Shown: positions 11,381-22,650 of the stretch, piece by piece | Numbering within the stretch: position 1 is the stretch's first letter | Layout of the letters: each line of letters opens with the position of its first letter | Assembly (NCBI GenBank): GCA_021904315.1 | Contig: CM038919.1 | Span: forward strand, 20,191,666-20,255,665 | DNA from: Sphagnum magellanicum | Lineage: Eukaryota; Streptophyta; Sphagnopsida; Sphagnales; Sphagnaceae | Direction: 5' to 3' | DNA: 64,000 nucleotides | Notes under the pieces: generated by a model | Seen by the model: the letters and a program-made list of their open reading frames with translations, nothing else | The model's database searches: none | What the model was told of the DNA's origin: nothing | Program-made: the position numbers and the translations under genes

Positions 11381-14300
11381 TTAATCCAGGGGAGGGGGAG
11401 CAGTAAGCCCCTCTTGCAGTTTCATCTCCAGCTTCTTAACTGCTTTTCTCCACACATGGGTAGCTGCTTTGATTGATGCTCGAAATCCTGTCTTTGACAT
11501 GTCCTTGCCTTCCAGTGACTGTGAATCTGGGTTGTTAGTACTGCTTAGACTTTCAGTATCAGTCTCAGTTGCTGATTTTTTGTGTGGAAAGATCAGATGA
11601 GTGTCCAAGTCACATGCTGTAACACCCTCTTCTGCATTAAATGCTGGTGCTTCTGCAACTGGAATCAGCTCTGTTGCATCTCTGAGCATGTGATCAGCTT
11701 CACCTCCTTTCACTCCTATTGCTTCATGACTAAATTCAAAGGGCTTTGACTTGGCTTCATTGTCTTCATTGAGCATTATGTTCTTAAGGGAGTTTAGAAC
11801 ATAAGTTAAGTCTTCATCCTTGTTTTCGGTCTGTAGTCCCCTTGGCTCCTCACCAGTTTCTTCCCGCAAATGTCTAGACAACTCAGTTTGCTGCTTCACA
11901 CTCAGCTTCCGCAGCAATCCTCCCCACAGACCCTTGGGTTTCCCCGTGTTCTCACCAGCCAATTTTAAGGAATCCTGGACACAGGAAAAAAAAATGAGGT
12001 GATGAAGTTGACTGAAAAGAGATGCATCAATATGGCACAAATATCCTCAGCAACCCTTGATTCTTTGACTTTATTTCTTACCTCTAGGTTTAAGAACATA
12101 GCAAGATTCAAATCTGTAAAGCGGTCTGACTAGTCACATATTGCACGGTGATTCCAACCTGATCATGCCTTACCTCTAAATCAACACTTCCAGTTGTAGC
12201 AGCTCTGGCTGTTGAAAGAGCTGGTGAGAAGACATTATGCAGAGGACTATCATGAGCAGGGGAGGAGCCAGCTGAATCCCCATCCTTTTGAAGTAGTACT
12301 TGAAGCCACTTGTCAAGATTGGACTTACCAATCTGCCACTGTTCCTCATCCTGAGAGTCTGAACCTTGCTCGGCACCAGCTTCATTCCTCTGTACTCTAT
12401 TCACATGAGTTGTCAACACCTGCAATAGACGATTCAAGTGCAGGCTTTGTTTACTTGGAATGGAAAAAGAACAACAAGGAGATTGCAAAGAATAACTAAA
12501 AAATGAGTTTGCTGGCAAGAGGGTGGGGAAGGGGGGGACAGGTTGGAGCTTCAAAACTGACCTGCTGAAGCAACTCATCAAAATTCTCTTCTTGCTCACA
12601 ACTTGGTTGACAATCATCAACTCTCCCCTCTGAAACCTGTGTCATTTGCATTTGAAGCCTGACCTGCTGCAGCAGTTCAGCTGTGTGTTTGTATGTTTGT
12701 TGAGCCCCACAGTGGATTCTCACCTCTCTTGCCATTGCATTCCTCTGAGTTTGCTCTATTATAACATTCTTCTGGTCCTCCTGCTTGCAATCAGGTCTGC
12801 TCTTATCAACAAGTAACTCTTCTATCAATGCTTCACTGGCTAGAGGATGACCACTGTAACCATCAGGTATAATACTGGTGTCATCTTCAGTGCCTCCAGA
12901 AGATCCCTCTCCATTTTGATCCCCTCCATCCATCTCAATTTTGATGACCTGTTCTGTCACTAGTGCATCTTGGACCCCATTAAGGTCACAGCTCATCTCA
13001 TCATCAGCAAAGTCACTTTCTCCTTCCATTCCTGCAAACATTGCCACTTAAATATCCAGATGAGCACCAACTTGAAAGATGCCAAAAGAACAGGATAAGG
13101 TAGCGGTCAGAGCTGTCAGAGATGTGCAGCCAGTGCTGGGTTCAACCTCTCAGCACCTCTCACTAAAAGTTTGGGCATCATTGGCATCTCACCTTTGCAT
13201 CCATTCTCATTATCAAGTTCAGCATTTGCCTCATCCTCCCTGGCTCTCTCTTCAACTTTCAGCAGTTGAACCCACTCCTCTTCCTGATCTGGGGCCTTGG
13301 CATCCTGATACAATGTCACATCTGAAGCACTTTTGGCTTCATTAACACTCCCTCTCTGTCCAGATCCACCTACAGAAATAGAAGACAAACATGACTTTTA
13401 GTTCAGAAAGAGTTCATTACGATGACTTATGGAGCCCACTGTTCAATGGCTTGTTCAACCCTGTTCATGAAAATCACATAAATTTCTCTTCGCTCACCAG
13501 TGACTGAGTAGTTATCCGGATACTCTTGTTCGACCTGTTGCAACTCCTGTGACTGAGAAAGCTGCTTCTGCAATCTGTAGATTTCATTGGCTTTCTCATC
13601 CTCTCTGTCACTCCAGCCATCTCTCTCATATTCAACATCTTCTCGATGGACACTCTCCTCACCTTCATGCTCCTCATTTGTCGCAAATAGTGATACACAG
13701 CTGCTGACATCCACAATGTTCTGCCCCCTCAAGCATGGTCTCTCTTCAATTTGCCTCATGTCACTACTAAGTGTGGCTGCCAAGGCCTCTCTGTGGGAAT
13801 GGCATTGGAGCAGGTCTTTCTCAACAGCATCACATGTGACCTTCTGACAGTCAAGGCGAGCCATCAGGGCATTGCAAGCTGCTTGGTTCAAGCGAGCTTG
13901 CTCCTTATATGCCATGCTCCTGTGCATGACAAAGCAACACCACTGGTATCAGATTTCCACACACTGAAATGTTCACACAATCTTTCTTCATGAACAAACT
14001 AGGACATTGTAGACAGGCACACACAAAGCAACAGAACATTTCCAACTATAAGTTAAGCTAGAAAAAGCACATTGATTTTTTTCTGAAGGACAAGAAAGGC
14101 ATTGGTGAAAGAGAGAACATACTGATGCATTATATCACGGATCATTCGTTCCAGGCACAGCCTGTATGAAGATTGGGTCTCTGCCCACCTCCGGTGCTTC
14201 TCAACTTCTTGTTTCTGATTTCTTAGCACATCCTCAAGTTCAAGCAAAGCTAATCTCTCTTTCTCATTCTGTTGCCTTAGTGTTGCCACAGTTTCCTGCA

Positions 14301-16652
14301 GCTGGGAGATATCTTCCTCTTTCTCCCTCTTCTCCTCTTCTCTCATAATCTTCACACGCAACTCCTACAATTTGAAGAGCAACAGTCAAGCATGTCAAAC
14401 CTGCTACTATTCCATAAAATTGGACATGCATTACACAATAAACATCCACATCAGCAGCATCCTAAGCACACACACAGGCCAGTGTGCACACAAACTGTCA
14501 TTTCTCAACAGATGCAGTTGAGACTAAGTCCACAAGAACCTGCAGAATTCCTGCTCAGCAAGAATAAGAAGCTGGGTAATAAGAGGTGAAACCTTTTGCA
14601 GATTGATTGTTGCAGCTGATTGCTCATCAAGGTACTCACTTCGGCCATTGCATGAAGTACTGATAGCAATGTTTTCTTTCCCAGATTTCCACTCCCCTCT
14701 CATCAAGCGGAACTGCACCATAGGTCATGATGCCTTAATGCATCACATTTAAGCATTCACAAACAAGAGCATGAGATCAAAGGGAGCAAGCAGAACTCAG
14801 CTAATAGGGTAGCCAGTGCACATTAGAGCTTTCCATTACCTTATCTTTGATCTGGGCTGTAGAACGATTTGCAAGAGCAGGTTCACTTTCCTTGATCTCC
14901 TTCCAACAGCCTGGTCCAAATCTTTGCAGTGATCTCTTCAAGGATTCCTCTTCCTCAGCACTCCATCGCCGCCTCACTGCTGTCCCTGATGCTGGGGCCC
15001 CAAGATGCCAGATCAATTCAGAGGTCCTTTTAGTAGTGCCCTTGTATCAGGATGCTGCTAGAGGCACAATGAGATGAACCTGCCAAGAGATACAGGAGGA
15101 GGGAAGTACATTAAATTCTTGCCCTATTTACACTTCCTCTTACCAGTGGGTGTTACTGTAACAGAGCTGGCAAACGCAGCCCTTGTTGACTGGGCAATAT
15201 TGAGCATGTCTTCATTGTCCTCCCTTAATGGAGACACAATGGCAGCAGCTGCTAGTCCACACAACACCTTCTTCTCCCGGAATTGCTGAGGCCAAGGGCG
15301 GCATTCTCCCACATGCTCCCTTGCTACCTTCTCATCCTCACCCCCTGCAAAGAACAGTGCAAATGATCGCCGCCTGCAGTGGACAAAAAAATCCACCCAG
15401 CATCACTGCCTGGGATCTAGCATTTGGCATAATATATCCATGACAGAGCTAAAATTCTTAAGAGAATCTGAAGGTGCCCATCACAAGCATGGCAAATGTA
15501 GCAAGCTCCAAAATCTCTTACCTGAAATCTGAATTCTTGGAAGCAAAAGCAGACAGGAACTGATTAATGGAGACACCATGTTGAAGATCCCACCATGGCA
15601 CCAGAAATTCTAGCCGGTTTTTTTTCCGCTGGTGGGCCTGCCATTGCACCACTCGCAGATTGCTTACTACAGTCTTCCCTCCCCCTGCATTTCATACAAT
15701 GTAGCTAGTACTCCATTAGACAACTATTGTAGATCCTTCAATTCACAGTGAACTTGAGCATGATGACCCTTGCACAGAAACAGTGCAATTCCAGTCGAAT
15801 GGGTGGAGTTTTTTGATACTTACGTGAGTGAGGATACCAATGGTCAACTTCCCAAGCAAGTGGAGAGGAAGGATCCGCATTCCAGTACACCACATTACCA
15901 TAAGCATCAACTCTGAACTTTGCGGGATCAAACCCTGCATTCCTGCACAATGTGTACATCTTCTCCATTATAAGCTGCCTCAGGATGGGACGAGTACTAG
16001 AGACATCCCAATGCCTGACAAAGGAATATATTGCATTTTCTCTACCTATGGGTGAGATCATGTCTACTAACCCCAAGTGGTCAAGTTGCTGCCATAGCTC
16101 TTCTGCATGGTTGCGTGCATTTGGAGGATCCCTAGTGTCTACCTCCTCCACAATGACAGGGAATAAGCTATCCCACTCCTTCAATTTCACAAACTGCAAA
16201 AGCGTCAAAGCCTTTCAGTCACCTCTTTCTCTCACATAGACCCTGGAACATTTGTGATAGAAGCTGGAGGAGGGAAAAAAAGAGAAAAGGACACAGCACT
16301 TAGGGCTTGTAGATTGGACAGTGGTGACAATGTCGGGACATAAAAGAAGTTGTATGTCCTAGTGCTGCCTGTTTTGGGAAGTAGCTTCAGATGCAAGGGC
16401 ACAGTTTCTATATGTAATTTGTGCGTGTGTGTGTTTTTTTCTGTTTTCAGAGAGAAAACTCACATCTTCCGCCTGCGGAGAATAAGGGAGGAATCGCTGC
16501 GGTGGGCCTTCCGTAAACGGCGTGAGCTGTAGGCCATGCTGCAGCTCCGCGGTACTCGCATGGCACCGACATAGCTTCGCGTAGCCATGAGGATAGCCCA
16601 GCTGCTCGTCCACTGTTTTCTCCTCCTCCGTCAGAGCCAGTTTTGCAAACAT
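11381..16652 (-). CDS. Plant-specific Myb/SANT protein with HNH-like segment (12 exons, 1,124 aa model)
   Basis: Exons read from 5' to 3' on the minus strand: 16652-16464, 16193-15824, 15684-15522, 15373-15144, 14991-14840, 14712-14593, 14364-14123, 13919-13498, 13369-13193, 13031-12562, 12419-12174, 11974-11381. All introns (127-270 bp) are GT-AG. Every phase matches, and the total of 3,375 bases is an exact multiple of three ending in TAA. The order is an N-terminal region (residues 1-160), an HNH-like segment (about 170-235), a SANT/Myb repeat (about 324-375), a coiled coil (about 409-490), a conserved NQAACNALMARL block, then an acidic low-complexity C-terminal half. I recall a plant family with the same HNH-like, Myb and coiled-coil blocks and think it is the Arabidopsis DRMY1/DP1 (At1g58220/At1g09710) type, but I could not check this. 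A nuclear DNA- or chromatin-binding role is inferred from the Myb repeat. The start ATG at 16652 is the best in-frame Met upstream of the first donor; an earlier exon is possible. The weakest splice call is the acceptor at 14992. Confidence 0.85.
13498..14364 (-). other. Coiled coil and conserved NALMARL block of the Myb protein (exons 7-8)
   Basis: Exon 7 (14364-14123) encodes a charged heptad-like helix (EKREKEEDISQLQETVATL, then NEKERLALLELEDVL) leading into ERMIRDIMHQ. Exon 8 (13919-13498) completes the Gln codon and continues SMAYKEQARLNQAACNALMARL before becoming acidic. A coiled coil suggests dimerisation or partner binding. The MIRD.MHQ..YKEQ.RLNQAA block is the most family-specific part I recognise and fixes the exon 7/8 junction. 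Confidence 0.75.
14593..14991 (-). other. SANT/Myb repeat of the Myb protein (exons 5-6)
   Basis: Exon 5 (14991-14840) encodes RRRWSAEEEESLKRSLQRFG, then PGCWKEI and STAQIKDK; exon 6 (14712-14593) begins FRLMRGEWKSG. The regularly spaced aromatics Trp327, Trp347 and Phe369 are the core of a single Myb repeat, with Phe in place of the third Trp. The IKDKFR third helix resembles the LKDKWR helix of telomere-repeat-binding type Myb proteins. The intron falls inside the recognition helix, just before the third aromatic. DNA binding is inferred from the family. Confidence 0.8.
15522..16193 (-). other. HNH/beta-beta-alpha-like segment of the Myb protein (exons 2-3)
   Basis: Exon 2 (16193-15824) ends with AWEVDHWYPHS and a split Arg codon. 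Exon 3 (15684-15522) continues GGKTVVSNLRVVQWQAH, then RKKNRLEFLVPWWDLQHG. The spacing Asp180-His181, Asn195, His204, followed by Lys-rich sequence, follows the DH...N...H..K pattern of HNH nucleases. The 139-bp intron between them is in phase 1 and the joined reading is smooth, which strongly supports the model. The LEFLVPWWDLQ stretch is, as I recall it, a hallmark of this plant family. Whether the fold binds metal or cuts DNA is unknown; it may be a structural relic. Confidence 0.75.
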
Positions 16653-17957
16653 CTCGACACTCCTGAGGCTATCCGTTTCTGTACATGTGCATGCAGGCCG
16701 TAAACAAAGAGCTTCACAATTACAATTATGCAAACGATCTATCCCCGACTGCGAGGAGGAGAACTCGAGACCAATCTTCAGGGCGCAAATACTGCAGATG
16801 CAATACAGTTTCATCGACAATGCATACACGAAAGTTTCCAGGGGAAAAAAAACGCAGAGAAAGAAGAACATTCAAGCGCAAATTGACGATTCCAAGTACT
16901 AAGGATATTATCTGTAAAAGCGACATCAATACGAGTACTAATAGCATGGGAAAACAGAGAAAGAAATCGGATACCGGAGCTGCAGTTGTGGAATCGTTTC
17001 TGGAGGAGATGACGATGATAATGATGATGACGATGATCCACGCATCAATGTTGTTTTTCTGCCTCTTCAAGAACGCAACACCAAAACGCCAACAAAAGAA
17101 AGAGAAGAAGAAAAACCAAAAAAAAAGACAGACAGACAGACAGAAACAAGACTTCTCTCTCACAAATACCGAATTTCCAAAACTAAGAAACAAAATCCGC
17201 ATTCGTAACACATGGCTTGTTGCAAAACAGATAGTCACAGAAAAAAAACGAGACCGTCGAGGTAAAACCAAATCACAACAAATTTTCTTTAAGACAACGA
17301 AACCAGTCTAGTCTACTGAAAACCAAACCGCATACGGCTCTCTCTATCTAGAGACCTTAACAACCAAATTCCCGTTGCTGAAAGCTGCGATGAATTCAAA
17401 ACAGGTCGAAAGATTTGCAGATTTCGCACTACAATAATGTGAGAAACCAAAATGCAAAATGCAAAAAAATTGAATATTTGTTTTTGGATTTGCATGTAAT
17501 TTGTGAGAAACAAAAATGGCAAACTTAGAAGGAAAAAAAATTCTGATTTGAAAATATGTTTGAAGGAGGAAGTAGCAAGTCAGCGAGCGAGCGAGCGAGG
17601 GAGCGAACGAGCAAGCAACGGGGAGCGAGAGAGAAAGAGAAACAGAAGCGATCGAGAAGGCACAACAGAAGCAAAACATTTGAAGGCGCAAAACTTGTAT
17701 TTATGGGTACAGTGACAGAAAACAAACTGGATGAATTTGGAGCAAAAGGGAGGGAAATTTTTCTTTTGTTTGTAAGGGTTTTTTTTAATTTTATTAACCC
17801 TGTCTGTATACAAACAACAAGGGTTATTATACCTACTACTAGTAGTAGTAGTATTAAGAAAAGTTTTTTTAAAAAACCAAAAACATCAACCAAACATTGT
17901 TGAAATAACACACCTGTGCATTATGCACAGGGTTCACACTAGTTATTATTGTTATTA
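16653..17957 (-). promoter_or_regulatory. 5' flank and probable promoter/5' UTR region of the Myb protein gene
   Basis: Upstream of the ATG at 16652 the minus strand is pyrimidine-rich, with TC and TCTG runs (seen on the plus strand as GACA repeats near 17130 and GAGC repeats near 17583-17600). Base composition is more balanced than the flanking intergenic DNA. Many overlapping open frames on both strands here (Lys-rich or Ser/Phe-rich) come from low complexity and are not called genes. I see no reliable TATA box or start site. Confidence 0.35.
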
Positions 17958-18343
17958 GAGCAGCTCCACCCATGCTCAGTATGTGTGGCCTTGAAAACAT
18001 TATTGCTCACATGCACGATCAGTTATTTACTTTCTCCCAACCTTACCTATAATAAAACTCAAATTGGGACTGCACAAAATGGAAGACCACTAGGGTGGGT
18101 ACCTAATAGCAACCCACCTGGACCAATCAAACCATCTAGCCAATTAACAGCAGGTGCTAGGCTTTCCTCTGCCTTTTGTCAGTCTCCAGCATAGGTACTT
18201 ACTGTGCAAAAATGCTGGGCCAAAACCATTTTGCTGGGCCAAAACCATTTTGCTGAGCCAAAATCAATCCTTGGTCATGTATGTTTTGACTTTTCTTCAT
18301 CCAAATTTTGGTCAATAGTCAGAGTGCATCCCTGGAGTTGCTC
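17958..18343. mobile_element. Tourist-like (PIF/Harbinger) MITE with TTA target duplication
   Basis: 386 bp starting GAGCAGCTCCACCCATGC and ending GCATCCCTGGAGTTGCTC, whose reverse complement is GAGCAACTCCAGGGATGC. Direct TTA flanks at 17955-17957 and 18344-18346 match the 3-bp TTA/TAA target sites of PIF/Harbinger and Tourist elements. The interior has a short tandem repeat of TTTTGCTGGGCCAAAACCA at 18210-18265 and no coding frame. It lies just upstream of the Myb gene's 5' flank. Confidence 0.85.
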
Positions 18344-18494
18344 TTACTTTAGTCTCTTATGTAGAGGGTGTTGAATAGGTTTGTGTGTGTAAGTGTAAAG
18401 AAAAAATTGTTCTGCCAATGAAATTGCTGGATTGGTGGTGTAACTCGTTTTTTTCTTAGTTATCTTGAGTGAACTAACGGGTAAATGTGCACCC

Positions 18495-18731
18495 TAGTAC
18501 CTGGGCAGGTTAGGCACTAATTCAATTTTTTTTTGGGATTGGTGAAATTTCTATTAAAAAAAAAAAAACCTATCTACCATGCTAAAACTCCAAAGGAAAT
18601 TCTCAAACATACTAGCTTCATTATTTAGTATAATGCCTAATTGTAAAATATTATTTCTTTTACTGCCAAACATAACCAACAAAAAAATAATTAATTATTA
18701 GGCACCTTTGATGCTGAACAAGCCTAAGTAG
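18495..18731. mobile_element. MITE-like repeat, copy 2
   Basis: Diverged copy of 5995-6226: starts TACCTGGGCAGGTTAGGCAC and ends CAAGCCTAAGTAG. The blocks ACCATGCTAAAACTCC, CTAGCTTCATTATTTAG and TGCCAAACATAACCAAC are shared in the same order. It sits 150 bp from the Tourist-like MITE. Confidence 0.6.
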
Positions 18732-20131
18732 TTCGGTAATAGGGTTTGATAAGCTTGTGAGAATTTTAGAGGACCAATGGAAATAGTAGAAAGGGACCAT
18801 TATTTTCAATGTTCAGCAGAATAATAAGGTTGTTTGTAGGCTTGAAGTATTTTTATTTTTTTTCCCAGGCCAATGGGATTGCTGGATCTGGTGATTTTTT
18901 TTTCTTAGTTTTTTTTTTTGAAAAAGTGAACTAATAGTTCAATTTGTAAATAGCTTATTTTTCAGACGAGGTTCTCTCCGACACTCCTTGTGCACTTTGT
19001 TATTAATGACTGGAACCCAAACGGCCCGGAAATGTGCTTTCAAAGACCTTGTCTGTGTCTTGATAATATTTTCATAAATAGGTATTTAAAGTTCTTGTCT
19101 TCTTGCTCTCTGTTGTTGTTGTTGTTGGGTCCTCCAAGGCTCCTTTCCCAGTCATCGGTTTGTCTGCCGTGAACGGTCCTATATGCATTGAATTTTTGTT
19201 GGACAAAAATTTTGTCGTTCTCTCTCAACTGAAATTTTTGGAAAGTTTAATTTTTTTTCTAGTCTAAATTTTACTAATTTTGCTGGCCAAATTTTCGATA
19301 TCACAAAAAAAAATTAAAATTAAAAAAACAAAATGAGGGGTGTGTCACATTGTGGCCTTGCCATTTACATTTAAAAGTATCTTAAGGCAAAAGAAAGAAT
19401 TATGGAAATTCAAATATTTCACTATGCAAAAATATAATCTTCAAAAAATGATCTAAAAGAAACCAAAATCCTTCAAGATATTATAACTCTGTAACTAATC
19501 TCAAGTTCAACACAAGCCAAAATATCATCTTTCAAAAATCCTCATGTAAAAATAGACCCATTATTACCTAGGAGCCAAAATCCCTTAAGCTACTATACTC
19601 TATAATGAATCTATACACAATATCCTTGCCTTGGTAGGCAAGGCCAATAAAACCCTGGCCTATATATTCCTAAGGAATTTTTTTTTCATTTTCCTTTGAG
19701 TCCAACACTAAAGCCCAAGGGTGTGGGCATTCCCAAAAGAAGGAGCCTAAATGCAGGAGGGTTCTTACACTTACTCCTTCGGGAGTGGGCGGGATCTTAC
19801 ACCTATAAGTAGGCATAGATCCCCTCCCACCCTTAAAATATAGGGGGTAAGATATCTCCTCTTTTCCATTCATGGATACAAGGTGCCCTTCCAATCTGAT
19901 GTACCCATATTGACATTCCCCATTCAACTTGGAACTTTGACCTTATGCAAAGGGTCATATAGGATCTTTAAATCCAAGGCACATTCACTACCATACTTTG
20001 TTAGAAGAAACAATCACTTGTATAAATACTTGATTATAAGAACAAATAAATAATCCACCAGAAAAAAATATGATGCCGAGTCAAGGAAATAAAGCCTTAT
20101 TCAATATGATTCTACAATTCCCTAGTTATTT
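18732..20131. other. AT-rich intergenic DNA, no gene recognised
   Basis: Contains A and T runs, a short GTT microsatellite near 19114, and low-complexity open frames without recognisable domains. Confidence 0.35.
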
Positions 20132-20294
20132 TAACCTTAGGTCATTCATCTTGATGCCAAATTACATAGGATCCTAGCCTAAGGTTAGGTATTAAGGTTA
20201 CATCTTCTCTAGTTATTTAACCTTAGGTCTTCTATCTTGATGCCAAATTACATAGGATCCTAACCTAAGGTTAGGTATTAAGGTTACATCCTCT
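20132..20294. repeat. Tandem duplication, period 77 bp, two copies
   Basis: The block CTAGTTATTTTAACCTTAGG, then CTTGATGCCAAATTACATAG and GGTTAGGTATTAAGG, is repeated with very few differences at 20132 and 20209, which suggests a recent duplication. Confidence 0.85.
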
Positions 20295-20627
20295 CTTGTG
20301 ATGGGAGGATATGGCATACTTGGTAATGGTCTGAAACTAACCGTTATATGTAAGGGAAGGCATTTATGCAAAAGAATCTAGTGAGAGCCTCGGGAAGAAT
20401 AAGCCTTCCGTAGCTTCTTAAAACTCCTCTCGGAAGTACATTAACTTATTCTAACTCGCAAGTTCTTTAAATTTCTTTCCGGACTACAGATTCCAGAAGG
20501 ATATGATCCCTCGTGACTCAATAGAGGCACTCATTATGGAATCCCAAAGGAGCCAAATCGACAAGATTTTGTCATGGACAAATTGGAAAAGACCTTCTTC
20601 TGACTCCAGAGGTAGGTTCTATGTCAG

Positions 20628-20651
20628 ATAATAATAATAATAATAATAATA
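20628..20651. repeat. (TAA)n microsatellite
   Basis: About eight uninterrupted TAA units. Confidence 0.85.
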
Positions 20652-20811
20652 AAAGGAGGAGGAAATTTCTTTTTTTTTAGAGTGCATTGTAATTTGTGAT
20701 ATAAATTCAGACCTTACTCCAAGCTTGATTTTAATAGGAAGGTTTTTAATAATTAAGAGTATTAATTTTTTTTAAATGCTCCCCAGTTGGTAAGTAGGGT
20801 TTACCCTAAAC

Positions 20812-20822
20812 CCTAAACCCTA
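20812..20822. repeat. Short interstitial plant telomere motif (CCCTAAA)n
   Basis: Consecutive CCCTAAA units around 20804-20823 follow an inverted GGGTTTA at 20798, giving GTAGGGTTTACCCTAAACCC. The plant telomere unit is TTTAGGG. Such short tracts also act as telo-boxes in promoters, but no gene lies nearby. Confidence 0.7.
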
Positions 20823-21243
20823 ATGAGAGTTCACTAAACTCTAGAATTCACATAGACTCTTTTTTTTTCTTCATTTAATAGGGGGAATTTATTTCCAGGC
20901 GCATCTGAGCATAAGAGTTTGAAATAAATAAGAGCACAATTTTTTGGGAGGGGGGGAATTTGTTGTGAATGAATGCAGGTTTCCCAAGTCAACACCTCGA
21001 ATCAAATAAATGTATTATGGAATTTATATGGATTTTTAAAAATTCATTTAACTTACCCACCCTACTTTGGATTGGCATTTATTTTATTTTATTTTTATTT
21101 TTTAGGAGTCTTGATTTGGGTAGGTGGGGAATATATAAATTGAGCTAAAATTGGGGAATTGAGTTGTTGAGTTCGAAGTATTTTTTGAACTCAATGGTTT
21201 TTGTAATTTGATAATGAGCAGTGTTTTTTCATAGGAACTTGGA

Positions 21244-21930
21244 AGATGTAGAAAAAGTGGCCATCATCCTTAGGAAGATTTAGCCACATCTGGCTACAAA
21301 TTAGATATGAAGTATAAAACTTTAATCATCCTTTTTATAATTTTTGCTACGCACTCAAAACCAAATGTAGAAGTTTGGTGATTTTTTTCCCTCGCTTTTG
21401 GTAATTGAAAACCTCCAAAATCACTTCATTTTCCAATTTTTCAAATTTTAATTTTTTTTTTTTGTGAAATTTCGCCAATTTAAAAAAGGTTGGTAATGAG
21501 GACTCAAGAGTAGGTGTCTATGGTGACTTGAAAGAAAAATGGAAATCCTTGCCCTTTCTTTGCAATGTTTTGCTCACTTTGGAAGAAGCTTTTGGTGTGG
21601 AGGACAAATTTTTTTGCCATTTGCACCTGGGATTGTAGATTATTTGACAGCCATTTTTCTAATAAGAATCAAGTGCTCTCAATATGTTTTTTTGGCAAAT
21701 TTATAAAATTCAATGTGACTAATAAAAAGGGTTTTTGTGAGAAAAAAAAAGTGCCAAAGTAGCCAGATCTAGAGTTAAAATTTTCTGAAATCAACATCTT
21801 TTAGACAATAGGTTCTAGCAAGTCATCAAATATAGCAGGATTCTTGATTGTATTAAATTTTCCACCTGTAGCCAAATTGGCTAATTGCTCTTGTGGATGA
21901 TCACCAGTGTGGCTACATCACAAAATTGAA
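21244..21930. mobile_element. TIR element, TAGCCAAATTTGG family, second locus
   Basis: The left end (GATGTAG, then GGCCATCATCC and TTTAGCCACATCTGGCTAC) at 21244-21300 is the inverse of the right end (TGTAGCCAAATTGGCTAAT, then GTGGATGATCACCAG and TGTGGCTACATC) at 21867-21930. The interior is AT-rich and its open frames are low complexity. Same family as at 3.3-5.7 kb. Confidence 0.5.
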
Positions 21931-22466
21931 TGGCAAAACCCTAGAGTCTCATGGCTTGGGAATTGATCTTAAATTTTCCCAATTCAACAAGCAATACTGA
22001 AAGCCGTGAGAACAATCGTATTGCAGCCACGGAGATTGGAAATATTTTTCTGAACACAAAAAAAGTTATGTGTAAAGTCATCCTCTCTTTCACCCTCTAT
22101 CCCGTCTTTCAATCGGCAAAGTAAGGAAAATTTATTAAATCTCAGTATGAAATGCTGAAACTCAGCATTTAATGCACAAGGTTCAAGTGTAATTATAGTA
22201 GTTGTACAGGTAGGAACAGTGAAAACATATGTAGCAGCACTGGATGCGCTAAAGAAACATGAAAGAGGGGATGAAACACTTTGCATCTATAGTCTAGAAA
22301 GGAGATACTAGACCCCTTAATATCCTTCCATAGTTGCAGGAGGCTTTTTTTCCCAGAGTGCCTGAAAAAGAAGACAACAATAATGTAATTCTGAAACTGA
22401 AATGAGTGGCCGATTTCAAATTTTGGCAGGAAATGCAAAAAGTACACCAGCTTTTGGCTACCAACA

Positions 22467-22650
22467 AATTTTGCTCATGAACCGTAATAACATCTGCCCG
22501 GAAACAGAATTTTTTTCACAACCATAATAACATCTGCCCAGAAACAGAATTTTGTTCATGAAGGTAATAGCATCTGCCCAGAAACAGAATTTTGTTCATG
22601 AAGGTAACAGCATCTGCCCAGAAACAGAATTTTGTTCATGAAGGTAATAG
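22467..22650. repeat. Tandem repeat, exact 40-bp period, about 4.5 units
   Basis: CATCTGCCCAGAAACAGAAT, then TTTGTTCATGAAGGTAATAG, starts at 22491, 22531, 22571 and 22611, with partial units at both ends. The last two units are almost identical. Confidence 0.9.

Noticed and set aside
16685-17311. 208-codon Lys/Arg-rich open frame upstream of the Myb gene
   Set aside because: It comes from A-rich low-complexity DNA in the 5' flank; the opposite strand is also open as Phe/Ser-rich sequence. No family motif.
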